Positions 1 through 11,400 of a DNA stretch of 64,000 bases are shown here, one piece after another (position 1 is the first letter of the stretch; the number at the start of each line of letters is the position of its first letter). Source of the DNA: Strongylocentrotus purpuratus. Lineage: Eukaryota > Echinodermata > Echinoidea > Camarodonta > Strongylocentrotidae. Made by a program: the position numbers and the translations under genes. The notes below the pieces were generated by a model. That model was not told where the DNA came from. It ran no database searches and was given only the letters and a program-made list of their open reading frames with translations. Location: NCBI RefSeq assembly GCF_000002235.5, contig NW_022145601.1, forward strand, positions 24,035,389 to 24,099,388, read 5' to 3'.

Positions 1-170
1 AAAACCTTCTTGATTGACGCCACGATCAAATGGAACACAAATTTGCTGATCAGGATCACAAACTTCCACTTGCTTGTGGAATCTTCCTTTATGCTGGCCA
101 TGTTTTAACAAAATAATTTTAACTCGTTGGATGGCCAATCTTTATAATCAAGCCGAAAGGGAGACATAAA

Positions 171-507
171 AGGGACTTTTAGGTTGAGTGGACGAGAACA
201 CGACGAACGCCGGCTGATCATGCGTGTCAACGTACTTAACTGCCCATGTTGACTACAATTAGAAATCTTTTAGACCCCCCCCCCCCCTGAATGAATAGAT
301 CATCCCCCCCCCCCCTGATGAATAGGTATCAGTTACGGATCGACACCCATGGTATATTTTATGCGCACGCGGCATACTATTACCTTGAGCATGTAAAGGC
401 GCTATATAAATATCAATATGTATGTATGTACTAGATTTAGGAAAATCAAGGTTGACGCATTCTCGATCGCCGACTGAGACGACGTAACGCATGCTCTAAA
501 GGTCCCT
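171..507. repeat. Decayed TIR element (MITE-like)
   Basis: The ends are inverted: AGGGACTTTTAG at 171-182 and the reverse complement of AGGGACCTTTAG near 496-507. The sub-terminal sequences (GTCAACG near 227 and CGTTGAC-like sequence near 450) are also roughly inverted. The middle carries two poly-C runs (about 275-290 and 304-315). No coding sequence is seen. The element is related by its ends to the shorter one at 613-729. Confidence 0.4.
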
Positions 508-612
508 AATGACACGGTGAACTTTTGCCGAATATCATGAATTGAAACCCCGGCCTTCCTTATAATTGAGATCCATTATCATAGAATCTTTATGGCTCAC
601 TGAACTCTTACG

Positions 613-729
613 TTAGGGACTTTTAGATTCGCACGAAGACAATAGGGATTGCTACGATCGACGTCCTTTTAATGCACTGCCTTGAATGGACGTCACACGC
701 ATCAGTCCACGCAATCTAAAAGTCCCTAA
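613..729. repeat. Short MITE with 17-bp perfect TIRs
   Basis: TTAGGGACTTTTAGATT at 613-629 is matched by its exact reverse complement ending at 729, giving a 117-bp non-coding element. Sub-terminal parts (GGACGTC, ACGCATCAGTCC) resemble those of the hairpin at 48555-48650, suggesting one family. Confidence 0.65.
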
Positions 730-899
730 TATACGGTGGTACTGCTTCCCTATTTTAGACCCTTACCCAACGTTTCAAGGACAGTATAACTACGATATAT
801 AATGCACAATATCGTATACCATACTTTGGCAACTTCCGAGATACTGTACTTTAAATTTCATTTGATAAAGATTAGGCTGATGCATGGTCCAAAACTAAA

Positions 900-2290
900 C
901 TGACCCCCCTGCTCAATTCATTAAAGAGCTCGATGCCGTGGTTTATAAATTCATTTGGTCTGGGAAGCCGGAGAAAGTTAAGAGATTCACTGTCATTGGT
1001 GATTATTCGGAGGGTGGTTTTCGTATGTGCCATATTCCTTCTCTTATTAAAGGCCTTAAAATTGCTTGGGTGAAGCGCCTTATTGACTCTAAAAATACTG
1101 GCAAATGGAAAATCTTCTTTGATTACAATTTGAGGCCCCTTCTTGGCAATCTCCTATGGTATTGTAATATGAATCCGTCAGAAAAAAGTATTGGCAAAAT
1201 CAATGATATGTTTGTTAGGAATACTGTCAGCTCATGGTGTCATGAATAAAGAACAATACCCAATATAACCGTAATTGGTATAACAATGGTATTAAATACT
1301 ATAAGGATTTACTTCAGGATAATGGTAACACACTCACTTTTAATCAGTTTACTGTAAAATACCCTAGGGTGAAATGTAATTTTATGGATTATTTTTCTTT
1401 GGTCCATGCAATTCCCTCTATTTGGAAAAAACCTAAGATCGCTGTTGATAGAGCGAACCACAACAGTTGGCAGAATGAGTTAATTGGCGATATGTGTAAA
1501 GCTAGTAAAGTTTGCAGATTCATTCAAAAACTTTGTGTTAATAGTATTTTCAATACTCCAAATTCAGAAAGGAAATGGGCCATCCACATGAATGAGGCAA
1601 ACCTGGATTGGACTTCTATTTACCGTCTTTCTTTTAAGGCAACTTTGTCCACCAAATTAAGATATTTTCAATTTCAATTTCTCCATCGATATCTCCCTCT
1701 GAATAAATTTCTTTTTGATATTAAATTTATTGATTCAAAACTTTGTTCCTTATGTAAAACTGATGATGAGACATTGCAACATCTTTTTTGGGACTGTAGA
1801 ATTGCTCATTCTTTTTGGTTAGAAGTGCAGGTAATACTGCACAACAGTTTTACTATTACCAACAGAGATGTTTTTTTGGTATCACGGATCCTGCTTTTGA
1901 CATATTTAATTTTGTAATTATTCATGCCAAGTATTATCTGTATTGCTGTCGATGTAACAAGATATTGCCTACCAAGTATCAATTTATTTGTAAATTAAAA
2001 CTAAGCTGTGCTATCGAAAAACAAATTGCCCTTAGTCGGGATAGACTTGACTCTTGGAACAAGAAATGGGATCTTTTGAATATTTAAATTTTGTGTATGC
2101 TTTATATTCTTGGTATTAAACGCTCTTTTTATTTTTTATATCTTATATAGGGTGTTTCTACATACATGTAATATGACCTGCTGGGTACATGCTGAACTCT
2201 TTTCTGTCTGTATTTTTTCACTTTCGATGTAAATTGTACGTATTTTGTCTTGTCTATTTTTGTTTTTGTTTGGTAATGTTAAAAAAAATG
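900..2290 (+). mobile_element. LINE ORF2 C-terminal fragment (Tx1/L1-like), decayed
   Basis: Three consecutive + strand reading frames (938-1249, about 1250-1905, about 1880-2087) give one colinear protein typical of the post-RT part of Tx1/L1-type non-LTR retrotransposons. It begins with YKFIWSGKPEKVKR and GGFRMCHIPSLIKGLKIAWV. It then has a zf-RVT zinc-binding motif CSLC-x(9)-HLFWDC near 1745-1797, and ends with DSWNKKWDLL at 2057-2087. Frame changes near 1246 and 1880 and loss of the endonuclease and polymerase core show a 5'-truncated dead copy. An AT-rich 3' tail follows to about 2290. LINE identity is clear; clade assignment is by memory of family consensus. Confidence 0.8.
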
Positions 2291-2299
2291 CCTAAATTG

Positions 2300-3070
2300 T
2301 AATAAGATTGTATGAGGTCAACTTAAGAGTGTAATATGGAGTTGGTGGTTATATTTTGTACGTTTTTTTTTTCCCCCACTAGTTCCAAGTACAAGTACAG
2401 GCAAATGAACATGAGAAAAAAAATTAATTTGACGTAATCACATTGCTCTTAATGATTTGTCTTCAAGTAATTAATGTCAAATAGGGTCAGTGCAATAGTC
2501 ATAATGATGAAAATGGTATCTCCATCATAATTATATGGTACTCTGAGAGTTAATTTTTGTTTAAAGTAAAAACAATACCTGCAAAGACTGCCTATACTAG
2601 CGTATAGATTTTTTAAAATCTCTATTTATAATCTATTGATTATTTTATAATGGAAATTAACGTTCTAACTTAAATCGTAAAAGACCACTCCATGACAAAT
2701 TTAGGGTCCTTGATTGAGTGAATTATATTTTTGTTTTAAAACATTGTTGAGAAATGATAGTAGTTTCAAGCGCTTTTCTTATATTATATGCTCTCTACAT
2801 TGATAGTGACAGCAATAATGATAGTGATAATGATAGTGATAGTAATAATATCTGGATTGATAAAATAACAGCCATTAAAACAGTATTTCTTGTTTATCAT
2901 CAACTAAATTTGATAGCCAAGTTTGGGGCTTGCAAACACACACACAGACTGCACTGTATTTCGTATATTTATATATGTTTGCCATTTCTGTATGTAGAAT
3001 TTCTTTTAAAACATACTTTGATTCTGCTCTGGTAAGTGCGTTGTTGATTTCTATGTTTTTATTTAGTCCT
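2300..3070. other. AT-rich intergenic DNA
   Basis: No gene or clear repeat boundary is visible. A short ATAGTGATAATG-like microsatellite lies at about 2800-2850. The 2754-3035 reading frame is low-complexity AT-rich sequence and is not taken as a gene. Confidence 0.5.
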
Positions 3071-3071
3071 G

Positions 3072-3394
3072 CTTTAGCAAACTAATCTGCTATCTCATCG
3101 TGATGTAGACCACAGTGACTGGGAATCCATTCGAAATTGCCCTGGGTGCCTTTGTATTTAAGCTGACTAAACAGGATTAGAAATTCAAGAATAAAAGATT
3201 CGTCCTTACAAGATTCTCTGGCCTGGAGTGAACTCAAAGAGACGGAAAAGATAACTGCCCCAGTGTAGAGACCTGGGAGTTGTAACAACCATAATGTGGC
3301 ATTAGCTAGTCTGTGAGAAACATCATAATAAAGTACATGAAATGCAGCAGCAGCAGAGTCTTTATCCGGTGTTCTTGATCCATCTTATGTGTAA
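3072..3394 (-). mobile_element. LINE RNase H domain fragment
   Basis: Read on the minus strand, the frame gives DGSRTPDKDSAAAAFHV, then SLSSLQARES, then FEWIPSHCGLHHDEIAD, followed by a stop and FAKAG. This matches the layout of retrotransposon RNase H (YTDGS start; ...WIPSHxGxxxNExADxLAK end), as in I/Jockey/R1-type LINEs. In-frame stops at both the YT-DGS start and after EIAD mark it as dead. It lies opposite in strand to the 900-2290 LINE piece, so it is a separate insertion. Confidence 0.7.
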
Positions 3395-3744
3395 AGAAGT
3401 ATTCCATTTCGAATTTATCAATTCCAGGGCTGCTTTTCTTCGGGCAAAACAGATATCTGTTTTCGTTATAACCTCTTTAAGCTTAGTTAACACATGGGAA
3501 GATAGCATATACCCCCAATAAATTTCCAATCAAGTATTATATCATTATTGTAGTCTCTTACGAAGTCGTCGATAAAAATTCACAGTTCGTAGGAAAAAAT
3601 AATTCGCCAGCCGACCGATATTATACATCTCACCGAGTTCAAACTTCTGCACGAGGACCAAGCGAGAATACCGACACAGCTGACCCGACACAGCAACATA
3701 TCTACACGTATCTTTCTTGCTCCTTCGACGAGATGACTCTATCC

Positions 3745-3960
3745 AACAACCCCCCCCCCCCTCTCTCCCTCTCTCTCTCTCTCTATCTTACTCCCACCCC
3801 TCCTCTCTCATGCTCTTACCCATCTCTCTCCTCTCTTTCATCTCCCCGTTTCTTTTGTTTCATTTTCTTCCCCCTGCCCCTTTTTCTATTTTTTTCCTTT
3901 TCTCCTTTTCTTTCTTTCCTTTCTGTTCTTTCATTTCATTCTTTTCTTTTATTTTATTTT

Positions 3961-3994
<34 letters not shown>

Positions 3995-4110
3995 TATGAG
4001 TACTTTTTTTTCCATCTCTTCTCTTTCCTTTCTTTTCCTTTCTTTATTTTCCTTTCCTTTTTTCTCTTTCCCTCCCCTTTTCTCATTTTACCCCGACGGC
4101 AGCGCTATTT
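3745..4110. repeat. Pyrimidine-rich low-complexity tract
   Basis: This is almost pure C/T on the + strand: a poly-C run, CT repeats, then a T run of about 30 at 3963-3992. Long open frames here encode only Ser/Leu/Phe/Pro strings and are not genes. Confidence 0.85.
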
Positions 4111-4186
4111 TACAGACAATAACCTGATAGGTGGGGTGTCGTTCCCCCCCCCCCCCCTCAAACGACGCCCCTGGACAACGGCATCT

Positions 4187-5165
4187 TTTAAAACACTATT
4201 GACCGGTAGGATGGCATGACTAAAATCACGACTCCAATTTCGACTAATCAGATGATTAGTTTTATTCAACATACTAAAGAGAGGTCTATAGATTTATATA
4301 CCTCGATTAAGAAATCCAGCCTTCTGATTGGTCGAAATTGCAATCGTGATTTTAGCCATTCCCGTAAAGAAACAAAAAATGCCAAAACCATTCAATAGTC
4401 CAAGAGTAAAATCCAGGGCAAAAATTCTTGGTAGATTTTTGTTTGAATTCGGCATATAAAAAGGATATCGACTGCTTTAATACTCGAGGACTGGCTGTTT
4501 CTTTACTGGCTCTCGGGAAATTTGCCTCCGCTGCTATATCACCCCTAGGGGCGCCACCCACCCAGGCGCGCCTCAGGCTGATAGCAGCGGAGGCAAATTT
4601 CCCTTGAGCGTATAAAAACAGGCAGTCCTCTCGTAGCAGTCGAATATTGACTGCTATAAGACGAATCGCTGTTTCAGGCTCAAGAGTACGTATTACATCC
4701 TCAATATGACCCCTCGGCGCGCCGCGAATGTAACGTCCCCGAGAGCCAGTATAGAAACAGCTATGCTTTGAATATTAAAGCAGTCCATATATCTTTTATA
4801 GACCGAATTCACAAACAAATCTACAAAGAATTCTTACCTTATTCTTTTCTTGAGTAAATAATGGTTAAAACATCACAGAAAATCTGAGACACTGTCTGTA
4901 AATCTTTGCTAAAACGTTGCCTGAATGTTAATATCATTCGGGAATCGCACACACACTGCACTGTATTTTGTCTCCGCGCTCGCGCAAAGAAACATTTTAC
5001 ACATAAACCATTGGGGATCTCAGCAAAATTTATTTATACGACCCGCTACCCGAGGCAACGGGCATCTTTTAACAACTATTGACTGGTAGGAGGGCATGGC
5101 TAAAATCACGACTCCAATTTTGACCAATCAGATTGACTAGTTTTATTTAAGATACTAAATAGAGC
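4187..5165. repeat. Compound foldback element
   Basis: Outer arms 4421-4518 and 4738-4835 are inverted copies (GAATTCGG...CTGCTTTAATA...CTGTTTC...CTGGCTCTCGGG). An inner hairpin pairs 4512-4535 with 4581-4606 (AAATTTGCCTCCGCTGCTA). In addition 4187-4270 recurs as a direct copy at 5058-5150 (GGCATCTTTTAA, TAAAATCACGACTCCAATTT), and part of it is inverted near 4320-4365. The whole looks like several related foldbacks inserted in one another. No protein is encoded. Confidence 0.65.
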
Positions 5166-5169
5166 TACA

Positions 5170-6530
5170 TAAATTAGGCAAGCAATGTTTTGGTATGCCT
5201 GTATTTATATAGCTGGGAGACTTTGCATACATTTTAAAAATATGCTACAAATTATACCTCGATAAGCATTTCTGTTAATAGTTTTAAATATTACAGACTG
5301 AGTATAGTGAGGTCAAACTGAAGTTGCCATAAAGTTCAATGTTTTATGTAATAGTTAATATATAACGGGAAGATGTTAGCTGTAAAAACTCACATCTCCC
5401 TGGTAATACCTATTTTGGGGGTCAATTGTTTGTTTAATTAAAAATGTTTTGGGGTTATCAGATCTGCATCATCGATGTAGTGTATACAACAGTGTGTAGT
5501 GTATACAGCAGAGAAGATAAAGAATCGAAGATAGAAGTGAAAGATGGATATAAATAATAAGACATACGGGGGAAAAAGACAGAGCGAGTGTGTTCGTTTC
5601 GCTTTAAAATGCACTATTTTCCCACTTCAAAGGGGCAAGGAATATGTGTCATCCCCGCCTGATCAATCTGCCCCTCAAATTTTGATCATCAAGTACAGCG
5701 TTTTTTTTTTAAGTGGGATGGCGCAATTCATTTCAGATATTACGAGAGAAATTAAGTTATATAGATATATTAATCGATGGAATGACGTCGAATTCATGAA
5801 AACCGAGAGAATATGTAACTATACGGGGGAAAAGTACTTTGAAAATAATAAAGAGTCTTTCTTTCTCGCTCGCAACATTTAGAAACAGAATGATTCCAGG
5901 CAGCTAGATGCCCGAATATTCTTTTATTCAACAGTGAGGTATAAATCTTACATCATTTATATCCAAATCACATTTCCACCACGCTCTTCCGTTTTACTCG
6001 CTTGCAACATTTGGGCAATGAGATGGCCGAATAACCGTATTAGTGTATCGAGGTGACCGAATATGAGGTTGTTTTTTTTTGTAATCATGTATATCTCTCG
6101 GTGAAAGGCCCGCAAACATTATTGTATGTTTTATCTAATGGGTTGATTACAAAACTATTTTTTACCTTGATTATAAATGTCTTCTTTTTTTGCGCTCGCT
6201 TCGCTTGCTCGCAACAATTAAAATGAAAGATGCTGGTACTCGTGTATAATGGCAAATGGCGAGTGCAAGGGGGATGCAAAGTGAATATTCTGTGATGAAT
6301 TTGTGATTGGGGTGACGCCAATCTTCTTATTTCTTAAAAGGATGCCGTGACTAAAATAAAACAAAATTGAAAACATTGATTTAGTAGCCTAAGACTGGCG
6401 CCCCCCCCCCCCCCCATCGTGACTGAGCCCACGCTACGCCACTGATGATAGTTGTAAAATAAAATATTTAATCAAATACAAGATATACTAAACCACTGAT
6501 TGGATGAAAATCATTCCAGGGATAAAATAA
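5170..6530. other. Intergenic, minor dispersed repeats
   Basis: An open frame of 112 codons at 5544-5882 (+) begins MDINNKTYGG and has no recognisable domain. Short phrases CTCGCTCGCAACATTT, ATGCCCGAATA and GATGGCCGAATA recur at 5865-6060 and 6190-6215, hinting at an old local repeat. A poly-C run beside ACGCTACGCCACTG (6399-6440) looks like the end of an hAT-type MITE. Confidence 0.4.
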
Positions 6531-6535
6531 AGGCT

Positions 6536-6740
6536 TTAAAGCCCCACTGCACTACTCTACATGCGCCCTCTATATAGCAAACAATGCCTAATCGGTGGTC
6601 ATTGGTCCCCCATGATCCCCTTTTTCTTATGTTAATTGAGAGCTGAGTTGATGAGATAGCCACCTGTCACTTGATGACCATGCAGGAAAGTCTTAACCCC
6701 CCCCCCCCCCCCCTGGCCAAACGAGTGCAGACGGGCTTCA
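6536..6740. repeat. TIR element, 'TTTAAAGCCC-TGCACTA' family, copy 1
   Basis: The left end TTTAAAGCCCCACTGCACTA is inverted at the right end as GAGTGCAGACGGGCTT after CTGGCCAAAC. The interior (CTATATAGCAAACAATGCC, CCATGATCCCC, TTAATTGAGAGCTGA) is shared with copies at 20035-20420 and 47520-47715. A poly-C run sits just inside the right TIR. Confidence 0.65.
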
Positions 6741-6759
6741 TGTGTAAACAGATCTAAAA

Positions 6760-7848
6760 GAAAAGAAATTAATGAATGTTTGTGAGTGTGAATTTTCAAA
6801 TACTCTGCTGTCATTTTATATAAGATTACGGTACAAAATATAAATTGTCAAAGTCAATAAGCTTTTTGTGCCAGTTTAGAATGACCAAGAGCTGATACTG
6901 TTTATGTGTGATTATGTAGAACCTAATAACAGTGAAGGGTTTGAAGTTTGGCGTTTGATCATACATCAAAACCTGAATCAAGTGACCAAGAATATATATA
7001 TCAAAAAAATCAAACTGTTTTTTTTTTTTCATAGGCTGACTGGGAGGCTTGAATTGAGCATTTCCTTGTAACTTCGATAACAATATGATGATTCGGAGGC
7101 CTAATACGTACATTAATTAGAAATCTTGAATTTTTTTTTTTTTTAAATTAAAAAAAGTTTCTGTTTCATCGAGCCATGTATAATCCGTTTGCGGAGACCT
7201 TTAAAGATCAAGACCAGCGGCCAGCGGCCACCGTGCCCCCCCCCCCCCCCCCATTTACGTTGGTGTCCGGGCAGGTTGTGCATCCGGACAATTTAAAGAT
7301 ACTATGTCCCTTTTGCAGCCATTGAACTGTGCAGGAATTATGAATATGTCATCCTATCTGTGAAATTTAAAAGTTAGCAGTGTCCTAACATTCAAATTAT
7401 GCAAGGAAACCTGTTTACTTGCTAGACTTCACTGTCAGACACTATTGAGTGACTGACTGGCTTTTTTTCCTCTTTGGTAATAACATACAAGATGAGCTGT
7501 AAAGGGTACAATCATGAGCATTTGTCTACATCAATAACCCACTTCTTATGATGGCCAAAATTAAACTGATTGAATCTTTGCGCAGCATAAAACGTACGAC
7601 CATTCGATACAATGGTCTGAGAAACAGACTATTACTTACTGGCTCTATAGCTCTTAAGTCGATTCGACAACTATATTGGTCGTTATTTTCCCACTTAAAG
7701 ACATTTTCAAGCCCCTTTTTTATAGGGAATTTCTAAATTAGTATTATCTTTCAAATGCCGTTGGAATTAACCTTTTCATTTTTGTTGGCCTGCAAATGGG
7801 ACATCGTACCTTTAAGTTAGTAATTAAAGGAAGTTTGCCGCTAAAATT
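6760..7848. other. Intergenic, nothing recognised
   Basis: AT-rich DNA with T runs (7019, 7131) and a poly-C run (7237-7252). The short frames here have no recognisable content. Confidence 0.5.
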
Positions 7849-8075
7849 CAGGGGCGGATCTAGCTTTTTGCTATGGGGGGGGGGTTGACCCAATGACGAT
7901 GCGAAACATCGCGATTTTTGTTGTTGCTATTATGATGTTTTCCTGGCATATAATAACACAGACTATAAAAAACAGTGCATGATAACGTCTTTTTAAATCA
8001 AGTAACATGATGGCGTTTTTCACATTTTCACTTGGCACCCCTAACCACCCCCCCCCCCCCGTAGGTCCGCCCTTG
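7849..8075. repeat. hAT-like MITE
   Basis: The ends CAGGGGCGGATCTAG (7849-7863) and GTAGGTCCGCCCTTG (8061-8075) are imperfect inverted repeats of the CAGGGGCGGATC type usual in hAT elements. G and C runs lie directly inside each TIR. The interior is non-coding. I could not find a clean 8-bp target duplication. Confidence 0.6.
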
Positions 8076-8497
8076 ATATATTTTTATGACGGTTACTGGT
8101 TGCATACTTTTCTATAAACATTATAAAGGAAAAGAGCCCCCCCCCCCCTCCTCCATTCTACTTTCTTTTAAAGAAAACAAATAGAGTCTAGTAAGGGAAA
8201 CTGTCCCTATCTAGGAACTATCCTACTACTACGCCCACCTGTACATGGTAAAGGTCCAGCGCATAACAAAATCATGTTTAGCGCCAGCTGTAGATTTTTT
8301 CGAGAAAAGTTCTGTGTTGACGTTTGTGCTCTCCGATATGGCGATAGGAGTTACGTTATAGGGAGTTTACCACATGCGCATATCACATGCACGTAGACAC
8401 AAAATACCTAGTTTCTCTCGTGATCTGTTGCCCAGACACGCATATGCTCTGCATTTCTCATGGATATTGACCTGAATTGGCAAAAAGCTCTGCAAAA

Positions 8498-11400
8498 ATG
8501 AATGGAAAGGATAAAAGGCGGGTAACGAAGTTCGGGGATCAGGTGAAAATCTTGGTTGACTCGCTGTCAACTCAGGACAAATCTCGAACAAAATGCGTCA
8601 AGAAATTGTTTCGCGGCGTTACTCGCAACTCGAACCCAGAGGAGGCCGAGGCCGTGCAATTGCTATTGGGACGGGATCACGAATGGAGGAGACATCAAGT
8701 TCAAGTTATGAAGGCTTTGTCCAAAATTGTCCGACTCATGATGATAACAGAGGGTACAACGGTAAGAATAAAGCAATGTAGAGTATGATATACAGTAAAT
8801 ATATGAGTGGCCGGTGGATGACGTATTCTGTAAAACGTAAACTAAATTTCACATGATTTTGGCAACATTTTTCTGACGGCCACACCAACTTTCACTTTGT
8901 TCATGTTTTTTCATGCCTGCATAATGCATATAGACCGAATTTTCAGTCTCTTTCGTTCGTTAGCCTCTTATTGGGGTAGGGTTGGCTCTCTCTTTAGAGA
9001 CGGAAGCCGACTATACGCATTCCCTTGCTAACACCAAGACCATTTATGGCCATATTTTTATGCCCCGAAAATCCCCCGAAAATCCCCCGAAAATCCCCCC
9101 AAATGTCATTTTACCTCGTGCATGTTAGATCTATATTGTAAATTAGGCCTAGATTTTCTAGGCCCTAGGCTATAATAAATCGGTTCCACTTACCAACTTG
9201 ACTGAAATAATCTGTTTAATGGTCCCTTTTTAGGAAATTTTGGGTCAAAATCGAAAATCATGTTGAAAATCTTGCAAGACGTATGTTAACTCTCGCTGCG
9301 CATGACGTCATCTAAATCTCATCCGTTCTAGTCAACGCCGAAGGCAAAATGATTATGAAGGAAAAACTGTGCGCGAGCTACACGTTCGTAATGGCGTTTT
9401 CACAGTTTTTCTTCATAATCATTTTGCCTTCGGCTGGACTGGACACAGAGCACTTGAATTGAGATGCCATCCAGGAGTCGTCTGTGACTGTGGCAGTGCT
9501 GGTAGAGTTAAAAGTTATACTAGTTACGAAGCAGTGACAGTGTGAGTTCAATGAATAAATAGATGGTTTCAGTAACTGTATTTCTCCAAACTCTTGTTTG
9601 AATTGTTGTACTTAAATAAGCTGATAAAAACTAATACACAGCGAATGGACCTGGAGCCTCACGTTTGGTGCTCCCTTATCAATATATTCATTTTCCTTTG
9701 TCTTTCAGTTTCATGAGATGGAATGGAATGAGTTAATGGAACTCTTCATAAGCTGCCGTCTGTTTGATGTTGTTAACCTCCTTCTTCGCATAAAGGTGAC
9801 CAATTAAGATCTTTACACTGTTATTTCAATGATCACAAACATGTATTTCTCTTTTCATAAGTGCATAAAATATTTTATATCTTGATTTGTTAGAAGTCTA
9901 GATGCTTTGACTCCTCAAAGTTGCACCATTTATTTTTTACATACTTCTGAGGCCAGAGTGTGTTTGAATGAAACTTTTAAAATGCTTTAAAATATTGCAT
10001 AAAGACCTATCTCCATATGAAAATGCAATTATATTCTTGCCATGCCAATTATATTTAAAAAAGATAGGGAATCATTACCATTCAAAATCAAAACAAATCT
10101 AAACAAATCTAGAATATTGTGTTCATGGCCAGTAATTGGAATCAATAACTAACAGTTGAAAAAAGAGACTAGTGGTAAACTCGCCCCACTTTATATTTTT
10201 TTTCTTTTTAACAACTCATATTTACTGATTAAATCTTAATATATTTATATCAGTTTGTAAGCAATTTTTCATTTATTGGGGGATTTACAATGTAGTATTA
10301 ATCAAAATGTATTATGAGTGGATTGAGTGTTAATTTTTAATAACCTGTTGATACTTCATTTTTTTTTGTGTTATCAAAATATATGTTTCTACTTTCTAGG
10401 GAACATCATTCATGCCATAAATGTCCATTTTAAGATGAAGACACTTTGGCAAGTTAAAAAGGCATAGTGATAAAAAACAAAAATGATAATAGAATGTTAA
10501 ATATGTACAGTGCTGGAAAGGGCATGGCCTAAATTGGCTAAGCAACCAGTGTGTAATAAAATGTGTGGTATTGGGGAATTTTGATGCCAGAATTAAGTGT
10601 TCTCCTTTTTTATTCAAAAGGTCCCGCAGTCTGTGACGGAGGACGATGCAAGCAGCGGCTTTGGAGACTCGTGGGAGTCGGTCTACTTCCACAGCTTGGA
10701 GATTACCAGTAATATCATATCCAGCAGCTATATCTGCCGCACTGAAGACATCACCAAGCCCTTCTTCGATGAGGTCATCAAGCACAAGTCGTTCTTGGAT
10801 GTGGTTGTCGGGTATGCCATGGGTAAGAGAGGACGTCCAGAGCTCTTGCTTGATTTTTTTTTTTTGGGGGGGGGGGGGGGCATCAGCCATGCAATCTAGA
10901 TGATTGTTTAATAATACATGTAATACTAAAATTAAGTAATGGTGGCATCTTATAAGGGGCTTAGGTCTTTTACTTCTTGAAAGTCCATTTTATGATATTA
11001 AACTATTTAAATTGTCATAATAAATCAGAAGAATTTAAATTCATTGGACCCCTGTTACACATTCCTCTGAAAGTGGACTGAGGCCAGCCCCGGAGGCGGC
11101 TCGACGTTTGTGTAACATCACCTTTTTTTAATAGCCGAACTGAGGCCGGACTAAGTCCGCCTCCATCCAGTCCACCTCTTGATGTGGTTTGAAGCCGACC
11201 CGAGTCCGTACTCAGTCCCGCAATCAGTAAGTGTAACACCAAAGTGGACTCGGCGCCAGCTTATAAGCGGAAGTGAAGTGGCCCGTCATCATATATCACC
11301 ATTACATCAGGCACGCTTTGCCATCAGGAGTGCGCCCCAACGTGAGGCCGGCCTACGTGTAGACGCAAAATTGCGGGCCCAAGATATGTATAACGGGGGT

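Noticed and set aside
3717-4127. 136-codon + strand open frame
   Set aside because: Translation of a C/T-only tract; Ser/Leu/Phe strings with no protein-like composition.
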